The position numbers were made by a program, and so were the translations under genes. A stretch of DNA of 64,000 nt from Mariniblastus fucicola. Its GTDB lineage: Bacteria; Planctomycetota; Planctomycetia; Pirellulales; Pirellulaceae. Below, one piece after another: positions 18,488 through 26,028 of the stretch. The number at the start of each line of letters is the position of its first letter. Within the stretch, counting starts at the first letter, position 1. A model generated the notes under the pieces. That model made no database searches and was not told the DNA's origin. It saw only the letters and a list, made by a program, of their open reading frames with translations. The stretch is taken from the NCBI RefSeq assembly GCF_008087665.1, contig NZ_CP042912.1:2914001-2978000 (forward strand), written 5' to 3'.

Positions 18488-18888
18488 TCCGATTGAAACG
18501 AAAACGTGGTGGATTTTCCTTGCTGGAAGTCATTCTCGCGATCGCCATTCTCGGTGGTTCGATGGTGGTTATCGGACACGGATTTTGGCTTGGCTATCGC
18601 AGCGTCCGCAACGCCAGAATGGTCGGCATGGGCAATCGCTTTGCAGATTCCGCGATGGCAGAACTGTCAGCCGGAGTCATTGAACCGGCTTCCGTTTCCA
18701 CCAAGTCGATTCCCAACGAAGAAGGTTGGGTCTATTCGATCGAAATCCAGGATGCGCCTGTTCCCGGTTTGCTGACGGCAATCGTGACGGTAGAGAATAC
18801 TGAGTTTCAACCTCGAATCGCGGTTTCGCTGACACGGTTGGTGGTTGATCCCGACTACGACCCACTTGAATCAGAAAGTGGGGACTAG
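18484..18888 (+). CDS. gspI: Minor pseudopilin, GspI-like
   Basis: The 134-residue product has a short basic leader, MIRLKRKRGG|FSLLEVILAIAILGG, with cleavage after G10 and Glu at +5. Size and position between gspH and gspJ fit GspI, which nucleates the pseudopilus tip complex with GspJ and GspK. The start overlaps the gspH stop (ATGA). Confidence 0.88.
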   Translation: MIRLKRKRGGFSLLEVILAIAILGGSMVVIGHGFWLGYRSVRNARMVGMGNRFADSAMAELSAGVIEPASVSTKSIPNEEGWVYSIEIQDAPVPGLLTAIVTVENTEFQPRIAVSLTRLVVDPDYDPLESESGD

Positions 18889-18890
18889 CA

Positions 18891-19772
18891 ATGTTGCTCG
18901 GGAAGGAAATTCGGATTCGCCGCGATGGCTACAATCTGCTTGAGTTGATATTGGCGATGGCTCTGATGGTCGTCGTAATGTCTGGCATCGCCAGCGCAAT
19001 CAACGCCTACATGGTTCAGGTTGCCAAGCAACAGGCGCGGGTCGAACGCGAGTTGGTGGCTCGGAATTCGTTGACGATGATGGCCAACGATATTCGATCT
19101 GCAATTCAATACAAAGCGACTGATTATGGCGGGCTCAACGTGCTGCTGGAAACCTACGCGATGATGGACGGCGTCATTGAAGAACGTGAGGAAGAGGATC
19201 AGATTTTCGACGAGGAAGAAGTTTCGTTTCGTCCAACGATGCTCGGAACTTCGAACGCGATCATGCTTGACATCAGTCGATTGCCGCGACTTGATCAGTA
19301 CAATCCGCTGTTGGAAAAAACGTCGGAGCGAGAGTCGACCGTTTCGGACATCAAATCGATTTCCTATTTTTTCAGCGCTGAAAAAGGCGGCTACGATCCC
19401 AAGATTTCTCGACGCGAGAACGAAATCACCGGTGGGATGTATCGACGGGAAATCGACCGCGCGGTTGCCAACTTTCGCGGGGATGAAACCCTACAGGTGA
19501 TGCCTGACGATTTCGCTGAACTGGTTGCCTCGGAAGTCGCCGAAATCAACTTCAAATACTTTGATGGCAACGACTGGACGGACTCATGGGACTCCGAAGA
19601 AGAAGGTGGATTCCCGACCGCGATTGAAATTACTCTGATCATCGATCCCCGACGTACGTCGTCCGCCAGTACTGGCTATCAGTACAACGGATTTGATCGT
19701 ACCGTGATGACTCAGGAGCGATTGACCGTGTTTCTGCCGATGGCCGAGCCTGCCCTGGAGGAAGAAGAATGA
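18891..19772 (+). CDS. gspJ: Minor pseudopilin, GspJ-like
   Basis: The 293-residue product has the leader RRDG|YNLLELILAMALM, with G13 before the cleavage site and Glu at +5; the first mature residue is Tyr instead of Phe. The C-terminal domain includes the GspJ-type pattern AEINFKYFDGNDWTDSW...PTAIEITL, as in other tip pseudopilins. An acidic insertion (EEREEEDQIFDEEE) lies near residues 98-111. It overlaps the next start by 4 bp (ATGA). Confidence 0.88.
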   Translation: MLLGKEIRIRRDGYNLLELILAMALMVVVMSGIASAINAYMVQVAKQQARVERELVARNSLTMMANDIRSAIQYKATDYGGLNVLLETYAMMDGVIEEREEEDQIFDEEEVSFRPTMLGTSNAIMLDISRLPRLDQYNPLLEKTSERESTVSDIKSISYFFSAEKGGYDPKISRRENEITGGMYRREIDRAVANFRGDETLQVMPDDFAELVASEVAEINFKYFDGNDWTDSWDSEEEGGFPTAIEITLIIDPRRTSSASTGYQYNGFDRTVMTQERLTVFLPMAEPALEEEE

Positions 19773-21403
19773 CTTCCTCGCATAGATTTAAATCAATACG
19801 CCGAAATGATCGCGGTGGTTCCATACTGTTGATCGTCCTCGTCACGGTTGCCATTTTGGCGCTGTCGGTGCTTTCTTTTTCCTCACTGATGCTGGTTGAG
19901 GAGCAGGCTGCTCGCGTGATGACACGCCGAATTCAGTCGAAGTATCTGGTTGAATCCGGAATGGAATACACTCGTATGTTTCTGGCCCGTCCGGAAAGCG
20001 AAATTGTCGAAAGCGGCGGGCTGTGGAACAACGAGGACACTTTTCGGGGCGTTGCCGCGGTGGCGGACATCAACAACCCGGGGCGAAACTCTTCGATCGG
20101 TCGTTTCACGCTGGTCGCGCCGGGACTCAATGATGATGGTATCCCGGAAGGAACTCGTAACGGCGTGGTCAACGAGTCCAGCAAAATCAACATCAACGTT
20201 TTACCGTACTATGACTACTACGATGCGTTGAGCGAAGAGGAACCGACGATCGCTCGAGGAATCCTGATGGGATTACCGGACATGGAAGAAGAGATTGCCG
20301 ACGCGATTTTGGACTTCATTGACCTTGATGACGAAGAACGCGAAAACGGAACGGAAAGCAGCTACTACCGCGGACTCAGTCCTGCCTATCAGGCGAAAAA
20401 TGGACCGCTGGATAGTATCGACGAGTTGCTCCTGGTGCGTGGCGTGACTCCTGAATTGCTGTTCGGACTCGATACAAATCGCAATGGTGTGTTGGATGAA
20501 TCCGAGGCATCGTTGGGCGACGTTTCTTTAACCGAAGCAGAAACCATGCTCGGTTGGGCCAACTATTTGACGCTCTACAGTAAGGAAAGCAATCTCACGG
20601 CCGAAGGCATTCAGAAAATCAACATCAACGCGGACGATCTCGATCAGCTCTACGATGACCTGAAGTCTGTCTTTAACGACGACTGGGCGAACTTCATCAT
20701 CATGGTGCGGCTGGGGACCTATGAAGAGGGTGTCCCGGACGATCCGGAGGAAGCCAATTTTGTGACGGCCTCGCAGATCTCATTTGAGATCCCTGAAACG
20801 ACTGAGCCTGATGAGCTGAACAAGTTCCGCACTGTGATCGACTTCATGGATATCGTCTATAAAACGCAGGACGATGACGGCAATGAAGTTTATGTGGAAT
20901 CGCCGTTGAATTCTTCTCCGGGAGATCCGTCACTGGTAATCGCAATGCAGTCGCTGACGGTTTATGAAGGATTGGCTGTTCCGGGACGCATTAATATTCG
21001 TCAGGCTTCCCGAGCCGTCCTGTCCGGAATCCCGGTCATCGCTGACGATGACGAGTTGCTTGGGAACATTATTAGCTATCGCGAAATCGAATTGGATGAT
21101 CCTGACTTTCTGGACAAAAACCGAAAGTACGAAACGTTTCTGTTGGCCGAAGGCTTGGTTGATCAGGAGACCATGAAATTGCTGATGCCCTACATTTGCG
21201 CCGGTGGCGACGTCTATCGAGCGGAAATTGTCGGGTATTTTGGCGACGGACGAGGAACGTCACGGGCAGAAGCGGTGTTTGATACAACGTCACCGGTCCC
21301 GCAAATCCTGATGTGGCGCGACAAAAGCCATCTGCAGACGGGTTATTCCATTGAAGCCCTCGGATCGGAACTGCAGGCCGTTGGCAGCCAGTTGGATCGA
21401 TAA
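19769..21403 (+). CDS. gspK: Minor pseudopilin, GspK-like tip protein
   Basis: The product has 544 residues, larger than typical proteobacterial GspK. The leader RRNDRGG|SILLIVLVTVAIL lacks the +5 Glu, which is characteristic of GspK. The body contains the GspK-type helical region: SSKININV, then an AILDFIDLDDEER segment, then SIDELLLVRGVTPELLFG. A calcium-loop-like DTNRNGVLDESEA sits near residues 232-244. It would cap the pseudopilus with GspI and GspJ. Confidence 0.88.
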   Translation: MTSSHRFKSIRRNDRGGSILLIVLVTVAILALSVLSFSSLMLVEEQAARVMTRRIQSKYLVESGMEYTRMFLARPESEIVESGGLWNNEDTFRGVAAVADINNPGRNSSIGRFTLVAPGLNDDGIPEGTRNGVVNESSKININVLPYYDYYDALSEEEPTIARGILMGLPDMEEEIADAILDFIDLDDEERENGTESSYYRGLSPAYQAKNGPLDSIDELLLVRGVTPELLFGLDTNRNGVLDESEASLGDVSLTEAETMLGWANYLTLYSKESNLTAEGIQKININADDLDQLYDDLKSVFNDDWANFIIMVRLGTYEEGVPDDPEEANFVTASQISFEIPETTEPDELNKFRTVIDFMDIVYKTQDDDGNEVYVESPLNSSPGDPSLVIAMQSLTVYEGLAVPGRINIRQASRAVLSGIPVIADDDELLGNIISYREIELDDPDFLDKNRKYETFLLAEGLVDQETMKLLMPYICAGGDVYRAEIVGYFGDGRGTSRAEAVFDTTSPVPQILMWRDKSHLQTGYSIEALGSELQAVGSQLDR

Positions 21404-21475
21404 ATTTCGACGTTTGCCGTCGACCCGCAATTTATAATACTCATACCGAATCAGTTTTTACCCGCCCAGATTGAC

Positions 21476-23068
21476 ATGTCTATCGTCGCTATCGAAATCA
21501 ATCCGAATCGAATTCTGCTGGTTGCAGGTCGCAAGGCCACGACGCGACCCCTGGAAATTTCGCATGCGATTGAAATCCCAATCGAATCAGGTCTAACCGA
21601 CGAAGCGATTGGCGAGAAACTCAAACAGGTCGTTCAGGATAACGGACTGACGCGGAATGACGCCGTCGTTGTGCTGTCCCGATCGCAGAGCGAACTCAGA
21701 GAGATCGAGTTGCCGCCGGCTCCGGATGACGAGCTTCCGGACATGGTGATGTTCAAAGCGAAAAGTGATTTCGCATCTTTCAGCGACCGTTGGTTGTTGG
21801 ACTACGTTTCGTTGGATACGGATCCAGGCTTGCCCCGTCGCGTGCTCGCTTCGGCAATCGCGCCTGCCGTTCGTGAACGAGTCGAAAAGATCATCGAGCC
21901 GACTGGCCTCAAGTTGAAACAATTGGTGCTGCGACCGTTCGCCATCATGGATTTGCTCAACAGCCAAATTTCAGATGATGCCGCACGACTGGTCGTCAAT
22001 CCCGGCGATGAGTTCACTGACATTGTGGTCACGAAAGGTAATCAGACCGTTTCGACGCGATCGATTCGAATGCCTGCCGACCAAAATTCTGATCAGCGGA
22101 ACCGTTTGTTGCTGAGTGAGGTTCGCCGCACATTGGCGTCCTCAAAACGTCAGCTCGGCGGTACGGCAGTCTCCAACATGATTTTGCTGGACGACGAAAA
22201 AACGAACAAACATCTCGTTGGCGATTTGAGCGAACGATTGAAGATTGGCGTCGACGTCGTCAATCCATTCGATGGACTCGGTCGAATCGGTCAAGCGAAA
22301 GGCGACGTCGCGTCTCCGTGGCAGTTCTCTCCATTGCTTGGCAGTTTGCTGCATCATGGACACGACCGGACTCCGGCGATTGACTTTCTCAATCCCAGCC
22401 GGCGAGAAGAAGTCGTTGTCGATCGAAGTCGCTGGTTGATCTACGGATCACTTGCTGGTCTTGCAGCGTTGATGACCATCGCTTTCGCATGGTGGACGCT
22501 CAGCAGTCAATCAGCAGAGATTGCTCAGCTTCAACAGGATCTGGTGGACGCCATCAAGTTCAATGAAGGTGACTCCAACCGGCCCAGTATGGATTCGATT
22601 CTCGGTCGCACGGGAATGATCGATGACTGGGAAAAAGCCAACGTTCAATGGCTCGACGAGCTTGACGAAATGAGCAAGCGATTCCTGACGGCCGACGAAG
22701 CCATGGTTTCCAGTTTCAATGCCGCAGTTCGGCGAAACGTACCGATCGTCGAAGTCTCCGGAAAGATCGTTAGCAACGACCAGGATCGGAAGCTGTTTGA
22801 GGCGTTGGAGTTGAGACCCTATCTGGTGACGCCGACCAAAGCGGATGTTTCTTTGGAAGGCGACAGTGAGTATCCGTATACGTTTGGCAATTCCCTGGTC
22901 GTGCAGCGGAAGGGGGTGGAATGGCTCAAGGCACTTGATAAGCACGTGTCTGATTTCCACAAAAATCGTCGCAGCTTGAACGATGAAGCGGCTGTGGACG
23001 GTGAATCCGATGCCGATTCTGAAGTTGATGCCGAAGCGAATTCGGATGCCGAAGGGAGTGTGAACTGA
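21476..23068 (+). CDS. gspL: GspL/PilM-PilN-like assembly protein
   Basis: The 530-residue product has an N-terminal actin-like fold of the PilM/GspL type (about 1-290), with SIVAIEINPNRI resembling the first phosphate loop. One membrane segment follows at about 320-340 (ending FAWWTL). The periplasmic part is PilN/GspL-like and ends in an acidic Ala/Glu/Asp-rich tail. GspL anchors GspE to the inner-membrane platform. It shares the stop/start TGATG with the next gene. Confidence 0.85.
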   Translation: MSIVAIEINPNRILLVAGRKATTRPLEISHAIEIPIESGLTDEAIGEKLKQVVQDNGLTRNDAVVVLSRSQSELREIELPPAPDDELPDMVMFKAKSDFASFSDRWLLDYVSLDTDPGLPRRVLASAIAPAVRERVEKIIEPTGLKLKQLVLRPFAIMDLLNSQISDDAARLVVNPGDEFTDIVVTKGNQTVSTRSIRMPADQNSDQRNRLLLSEVRRTLASSKRQLGGTAVSNMILLDDEKTNKHLVGDLSERLKIGVDVVNPFDGLGRIGQAKGDVASPWQFSPLLGSLLHHGHDRTPAIDFLNPSRREEVVVDRSRWLIYGSLAGLAALMTIAFAWWTLSSQSAEIAQLQQDLVDAIKFNEGDSNRPSMDSILGRTGMIDDWEKANVQWLDELDEMSKRFLTADEAMVSSFNAAVRRNVPIVEVSGKIVSNDQDRKLFEALELRPYLVTPTKADVSLEGDSEYPYTFGNSLVVQRKGVEWLKALDKHVSDFHKNRRSLNDEAAVDGESDADSEVDAEANSDAEGSVN

Positions 23069-24372
23069 TGTTTGAAAACATGTCTTCAAGAGAAAAAACA
23101 CTTGCTCTGGTCGTCGGTTCACTCGCGCCGATTTTCATTCTGTTTTTCGCGTTCCTGTGGTTCATGGATCGCTATGAAGGAAACGAAGAAGAAATCGATG
23201 ACTTGACTGCTCAGGTCGAAGCGCAGGAAACCAAAAAGATGCGTGGTATGGCTGCATCCCAACGACAGGGATACTATCGAAAAGTTAGCCTGCCGGTTGG
23301 GACCAGTCGTGCTCGAAGTATCTACAAGACCTGGTTGGACGACCTTGTACTGAAAGAATCCGGCATGTCTTACGACGGCGTGCGATTCAAGGAAGGCGGC
23401 GAAATCGCCTACGAAGGAGAAGCCGTTGCGACCAGAAACGCATTCACGGTCAAACCCCGAGGCACGTTGCAACAGTTGGTGGCTTTCCTGCATGGATTTT
23501 ACTCGGCCGATCACCTGCATCGAATCAACAAGCTGACTATTAAGCCTGTAACGAAATCCAATCGTGGCAAAGATCCCATTCTCACGGGTGAGCTTCAGAT
23601 GGAAGTTGAAATCGAGACTCTGTCACTCGTCGACGGACCGGTCAACATTGTTGAATTTCCAGTTTGGCGTCGGGAATTGCCTGCCGCTGACGACTACACG
23701 CGGAACATTCTGTCGCGTAACATTTTCGGTCCCGCCAACAATCTGCCTTCGTTCGAGAAACCGAAGCGTTCGGACCTGGAGTTCACAATTGCTGCATCCG
23801 AAAAGGATGCAGAGGGTAAGTACGAAACCGTTCAAATCGAAGCCGCTGATGCGGACGCTGATGATTTGTTGGCGTTTGAGCTGATCGAAAAAAGCGGCGA
23901 TGACTCGAACGTGAAAGTCGTGCTTGGAGATCAACCGCGGACGGCGTCGTATCGCAAAATGAGGTTGCGTATTCCAAAGCAAACCAAACCTGTTCGAATT
24001 CCGGTTTCGATGCGGGTCGTTGATGATGGACTCCCGTCAAAAAGTGACGAGATCAACTTCACGATTTCATTTGTCGCGCCTGAAGTCAAGGAAGTTGAAA
24101 AGCCCAAGGATCCTCCAAAGCCGATCGAGTTTGCTGAACACACTTACGTTCGCGGTTTGATGTCAGGAGGCGACGGGCGTTGGGTCGTGATGTTGTTCAA
24201 TCAGATCAAGTCGGAGTCTCACAAGTTGGCGGCTGGCGATACGGTAGACATTGACGGTTTGACCTGGACGGTTATCGAGGTTAGTAAAAATCTGGTGACG
24301 TTCGAAGTCGACGGCGACGAAAAAACTTTTGAAAGTGGACGCAGCCTCGCCGATCCCTTAAAGGCATTGTAA
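23068..24372 (+). CDS. GspM/PilO-like protein with a cadherin-like middle and a GspC/PilP-like C-terminus
   Basis: The product has 434 residues. A short cytoplasmic end and membrane helix (about 12-32) are followed by a coiled coil (about 35-70), then a PilO/GspM-like ferredoxin-type region (to about 215). Residues of about 234-345 resemble a cadherin/Ig-like module (IAASEKDAEGKYETVQIEAAD...VVDDGLPSKSDEINFTI). The last 75 residues (from about 358, TYVRGLMSGGDGRWVVMLF...VDIDGLTWTVIEV) resemble the homology-region domain of GspC/PilP, which contacts the secretin. The gene ends the secretion operon and may replace separate gspM and gspC. The domain reading is from pattern, not from a search. Confidence 0.75.
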   Translation: MFENMSSREKTLALVVGSLAPIFILFFAFLWFMDRYEGNEEEIDDLTAQVEAQETKKMRGMAASQRQGYYRKVSLPVGTSRARSIYKTWLDDLVLKESGMSYDGVRFKEGGEIAYEGEAVATRNAFTVKPRGTLQQLVAFLHGFYSADHLHRINKLTIKPVTKSNRGKDPILTGELQMEVEIETLSLVDGPVNIVEFPVWRRELPAADDYTRNILSRNIFGPANNLPSFEKPKRSDLEFTIAASEKDAEGKYETVQIEAADADADDLLAFELIEKSGDDSNVKVVLGDQPRTASYRKMRLRIPKQTKPVRIPVSMRVVDDGLPSKSDEINFTISFVAPEVKEVEKPKDPPKPIEFAEHTYVRGLMSGGDGRWVVMLFNQIKSESHKLAAGDTVDIDGLTWTVIEVSKNLVTFEVDGDEKTFESGRSLADPLKAL

Positions 24373-24396
24373 CGGCCTAGAGCTTGCATTTCCCAT

Positions 24397-24437
24397 CCGT
24401 TAAACCGTTTACTTTTCCACTAAGTTCTGTTTAACGG
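24397..24437. promoter_or_regulatory. 9-bp perfect inverted repeat downstream of the secretion operon
   Basis: CCGTTAAAC (24397-24405) and GTTTAACGG (24429-24437) are perfect inverse copies 23 bp apart. A further AACGG half copy lies at 24371-24375, overlapping the operon's stop codon. No T-run follows, so an operator or a non-classical 3' structure is more likely than an intrinsic terminator. It lies in the promoter region of the next gene (DUF1559, start 24541). Confidence 0.45.
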
Positions 24438-24521
24438 TATCGCTACGCGTCGTGTGGAATACCCCCCATTCGTTTTACGCGGCAAAATCTTTCTGCTATT
24501 CTCGGAGTATTAATTCTTTCT

Positions 24522-24539
24522 TAATACAGGGGTGTATTA
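24522..24539 (+). promoter_or_regulatory. Hairpin presenting the ribosome-binding site of the DUF1559 gene
   Basis: TAATAC (24522-24527) and GTATTA (24534-24539) can pair, leaving AGGGGT in the loop. The loop contains the Shine-Dalgarno sequence, and the ATG follows at 24541. The 6-bp stem is AT-rich and would be only marginally stable, so temperature- or ribosome-sensitive exposure is possible but unproven. Confidence 0.4.
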
Positions 24540-24540
24540 G

Positions 24541-25554
24541 ATGAAGACTCCACTTTCTGGTAAGCGTTTTGCTTTTACGCTTGTCGAGCTTTTGGTCGTG
24601 ATCGCGATCATCGGCATTCTGATCGGTATGCTATTGCCGGCAGTTCAACAGGTTCGCGAGGCAGCAAGAAGAATAACTTGCGCGAACAATCTCAAGCAAA
24701 GTTGTTTGGCTTTGCACAACTACGAGAGCTCCCACATGGAATTTCCTGCGGGGCACATTATCAATCACAATTGGTATTTTTATGAGGTCGATGCCGCGCC
24801 GGGCGGCTACATCGATCCGAACAATGACTTTTCCTATCCAAACAGAGGTCCGTTCTGGAGTTGGATGATGCGTGTGGCTCCATTCATGGAGCAAGGCAAC
24901 GTCTACAACCTGGCAGATCTCAAGGCGTGGCCGTGGTGGCAGTATCAGCCGAATGGGAAGACGATCAACGGGATCAGTGTTCCTTCCTATTCCTGCCCTT
25001 CTGAATCTCGATCTGGGGATGCCTGGGACGACGGAACAGGAAACGAAGCGGCGGTTACTTCCTATCTGGCAGTCAGCGGGCGTGACAGTTATTCCGAAAC
25101 CGAAGGCCAGGACGGAATTATTTACTGCAACTCAAAGATCGGTTTCGGGCACATCTCCGACGGTTCATCCAACACTTTGCTGATCGGAGAACGCACCGCG
25201 TCCTACGATTTGGAATACGGATGGCAGTGGGCTGGTGCTGGCGACAATGCGTTGGGGGAAGCGGACGTCGTGCTTGGCGTTCACGAGCGTATCGCAGTTG
25301 ATTGGGGCTCGGATCCAAGCGGATACGAGACTGATTTCTTCCGTCCGGGCGAAGCGATCGATCCTGACAACCTGCACCGTTTTCACTACTGGAGTTCACA
25401 TCCCGGTGGTGGATCATGGGCATTTGCCGACGGCAGTGTTCGTTTCATGAGTTACGAAGTCGATCGCGGCAACAACGGCAGCACTGGTTACGAGCCTACC
25501 ATTTTGGAAAAGCTTTCGACTCGTGCTGGCGGTGAAGTCGCTGAGCAACCTTAA
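24541..25554 (+). CDS. DUF1559 family prepilin-like protein
   Basis: The 337-residue product has a prepilin-type N-terminus, [33 protein letters not shown], preceded by Ala at -1 ([10 protein letters not shown]). The DUF1559 (SBP_bac_10) beta-rich domain follows, with family marks such as [30 protein letters not shown] and the C-terminal [19 protein letters not shown]1559 proteins are greatly expanded in planctomycetes; they are assumed to be pilin- or pseudopilin-like surface or periplasmic proteins, with no proven function. It lies 168 bp after the secretion operon, probably with its own promoter, and is followed by a strong terminator. Confidence 0.92.
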   Translation: MKTPLSGKRFAFTLVELLVVIAIIGILIGMLLPAVQQVREAARRITCANNLKQSCLALHNYESSHMEFPAGHIINHNWYFYEVDAAPGGYIDPNNDFSYPNRGPFWSWMMRVAPFMEQGNVYNLADLKAWPWWQYQPNGKTINGISVPSYSCPSESRSGDAWDDGTGNEAAVTSYLAVSGRDSYSETEGQDGIIYCNSKIGFGHISDGSSNTLLIGERTASYDLEYGWQWAGAGDNALGEADVVLGVHERIAVDWGSDPSGYETDFFRPGEAIDPDNLHRFHYWSSHPGGGSWAFADGSVRFMSYEVDRGNNGSTGYEPTILEKLSTRAGGEVAEQP

Positions 25555-25601
25555 GACTGTTTTCGGTGACTCAATCTTTTAGTTTCCGAACGTTACAAAC
25601 G

Positions 25602-25636
25602 CCGGGTCGAGTGCTTGACTCGATCCGGTTTTTTTT
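25602..25636 (+). terminator. Strong intrinsic terminator after the DUF1559 gene
   Basis: An 11-bp stem (25602-25612 with 25618-25628, one G-T pair) with a 5-nt loop is followed directly by eight T residues (25629-25636). This is the clearest rho-independent terminator in the window. It sits between the DUF1559 gene and the lipoprotein ATG at 25659, so it may attenuate read-through into that gene. Confidence 0.88.
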
Positions 25637-25658
25637 GGACTCCACTTTCCGGGGCAAA

Positions 25659-25862
25659 ATGAACAATCAAACGAAAATGCGTTCCGCTGTTTCCTGGCTA
25701 TTCGTTGCAGCCATGCTTTTATCCGCTACCGTTGTCACTGGTTGCGGGCCGTCAGATCCGGATGAATCAACGATGGATCGCGTGCCTAACGTTCCGCCGT
25801 CGACTCGTGGCAAAGAAGGGGGCGAGTCTCGTATTCCGAGTGCTCCCAAAGCCAACCGCTAA
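25659..25862 (+). CDS. Small putative lipoprotein
   Basis: The product has 67 residues from the ATG at 25659; the longer frame from 25566 would read through the terminator hairpin and is not credible. Residues 1-30 form a lipoprotein signal peptide (hydrophobic run, then TVVTGC, with Cys as the lipid-attachment residue). The mature part of about 37 residues is Pro/Ser/Asp-rich and probably disordered. Small lipoproteins of this type often follow DUF1559 genes in planctomycetes (general recollection). No function can be assigned. Confidence 0.7.
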   Translation: MNNQTKMRSAVSWLFVAAMLLSATVVTGCGPSDPDESTMDRVPNVPPSTRGKEGGESRIPSAPKANR

Positions 25863-25904
25863 ATAACCAGTCGATAAACTGTCGGCTGACTAACTGCTTT
25901 GCCG

Positions 25905-25960
25905 TGGCCTCAGGAATTCCTGCGGCCATGGCGGTGCGGTAAAAATGCATTTGAAATGCA
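25905..25960. repeat. Two adjacent inverted repeats between convergent genes
   Basis: The first repeat is TGGCCTCAGG (25905-25914) and CCTGCGGCCA (25919-25928), ten base pairs with one mismatch around AATT. The second is TGCATTT (25946-25952) and AAATGCA (25954-25960), with a 1-bp centre. They lie between the convergent ends of the lipoprotein gene (25862) and the outer-membrane protein gene (26029). The first could end transcription in both directions, although no T-run follows. Confidence 0.4.
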
Positions 25961-26028
25961 GAGTATTCCGCGTCGCAAATGAGAGTCTTGCACTGAACAC
26001 CGTTCCTGACCGCCCGGCAAGTTGGTGA

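Noticed and set aside
25566-25658. N-terminal 31-codon extension of the small lipoprotein
   Set aside because: It would translate through a strong terminator hairpin and push the lipoprotein signal away from the N-terminus.
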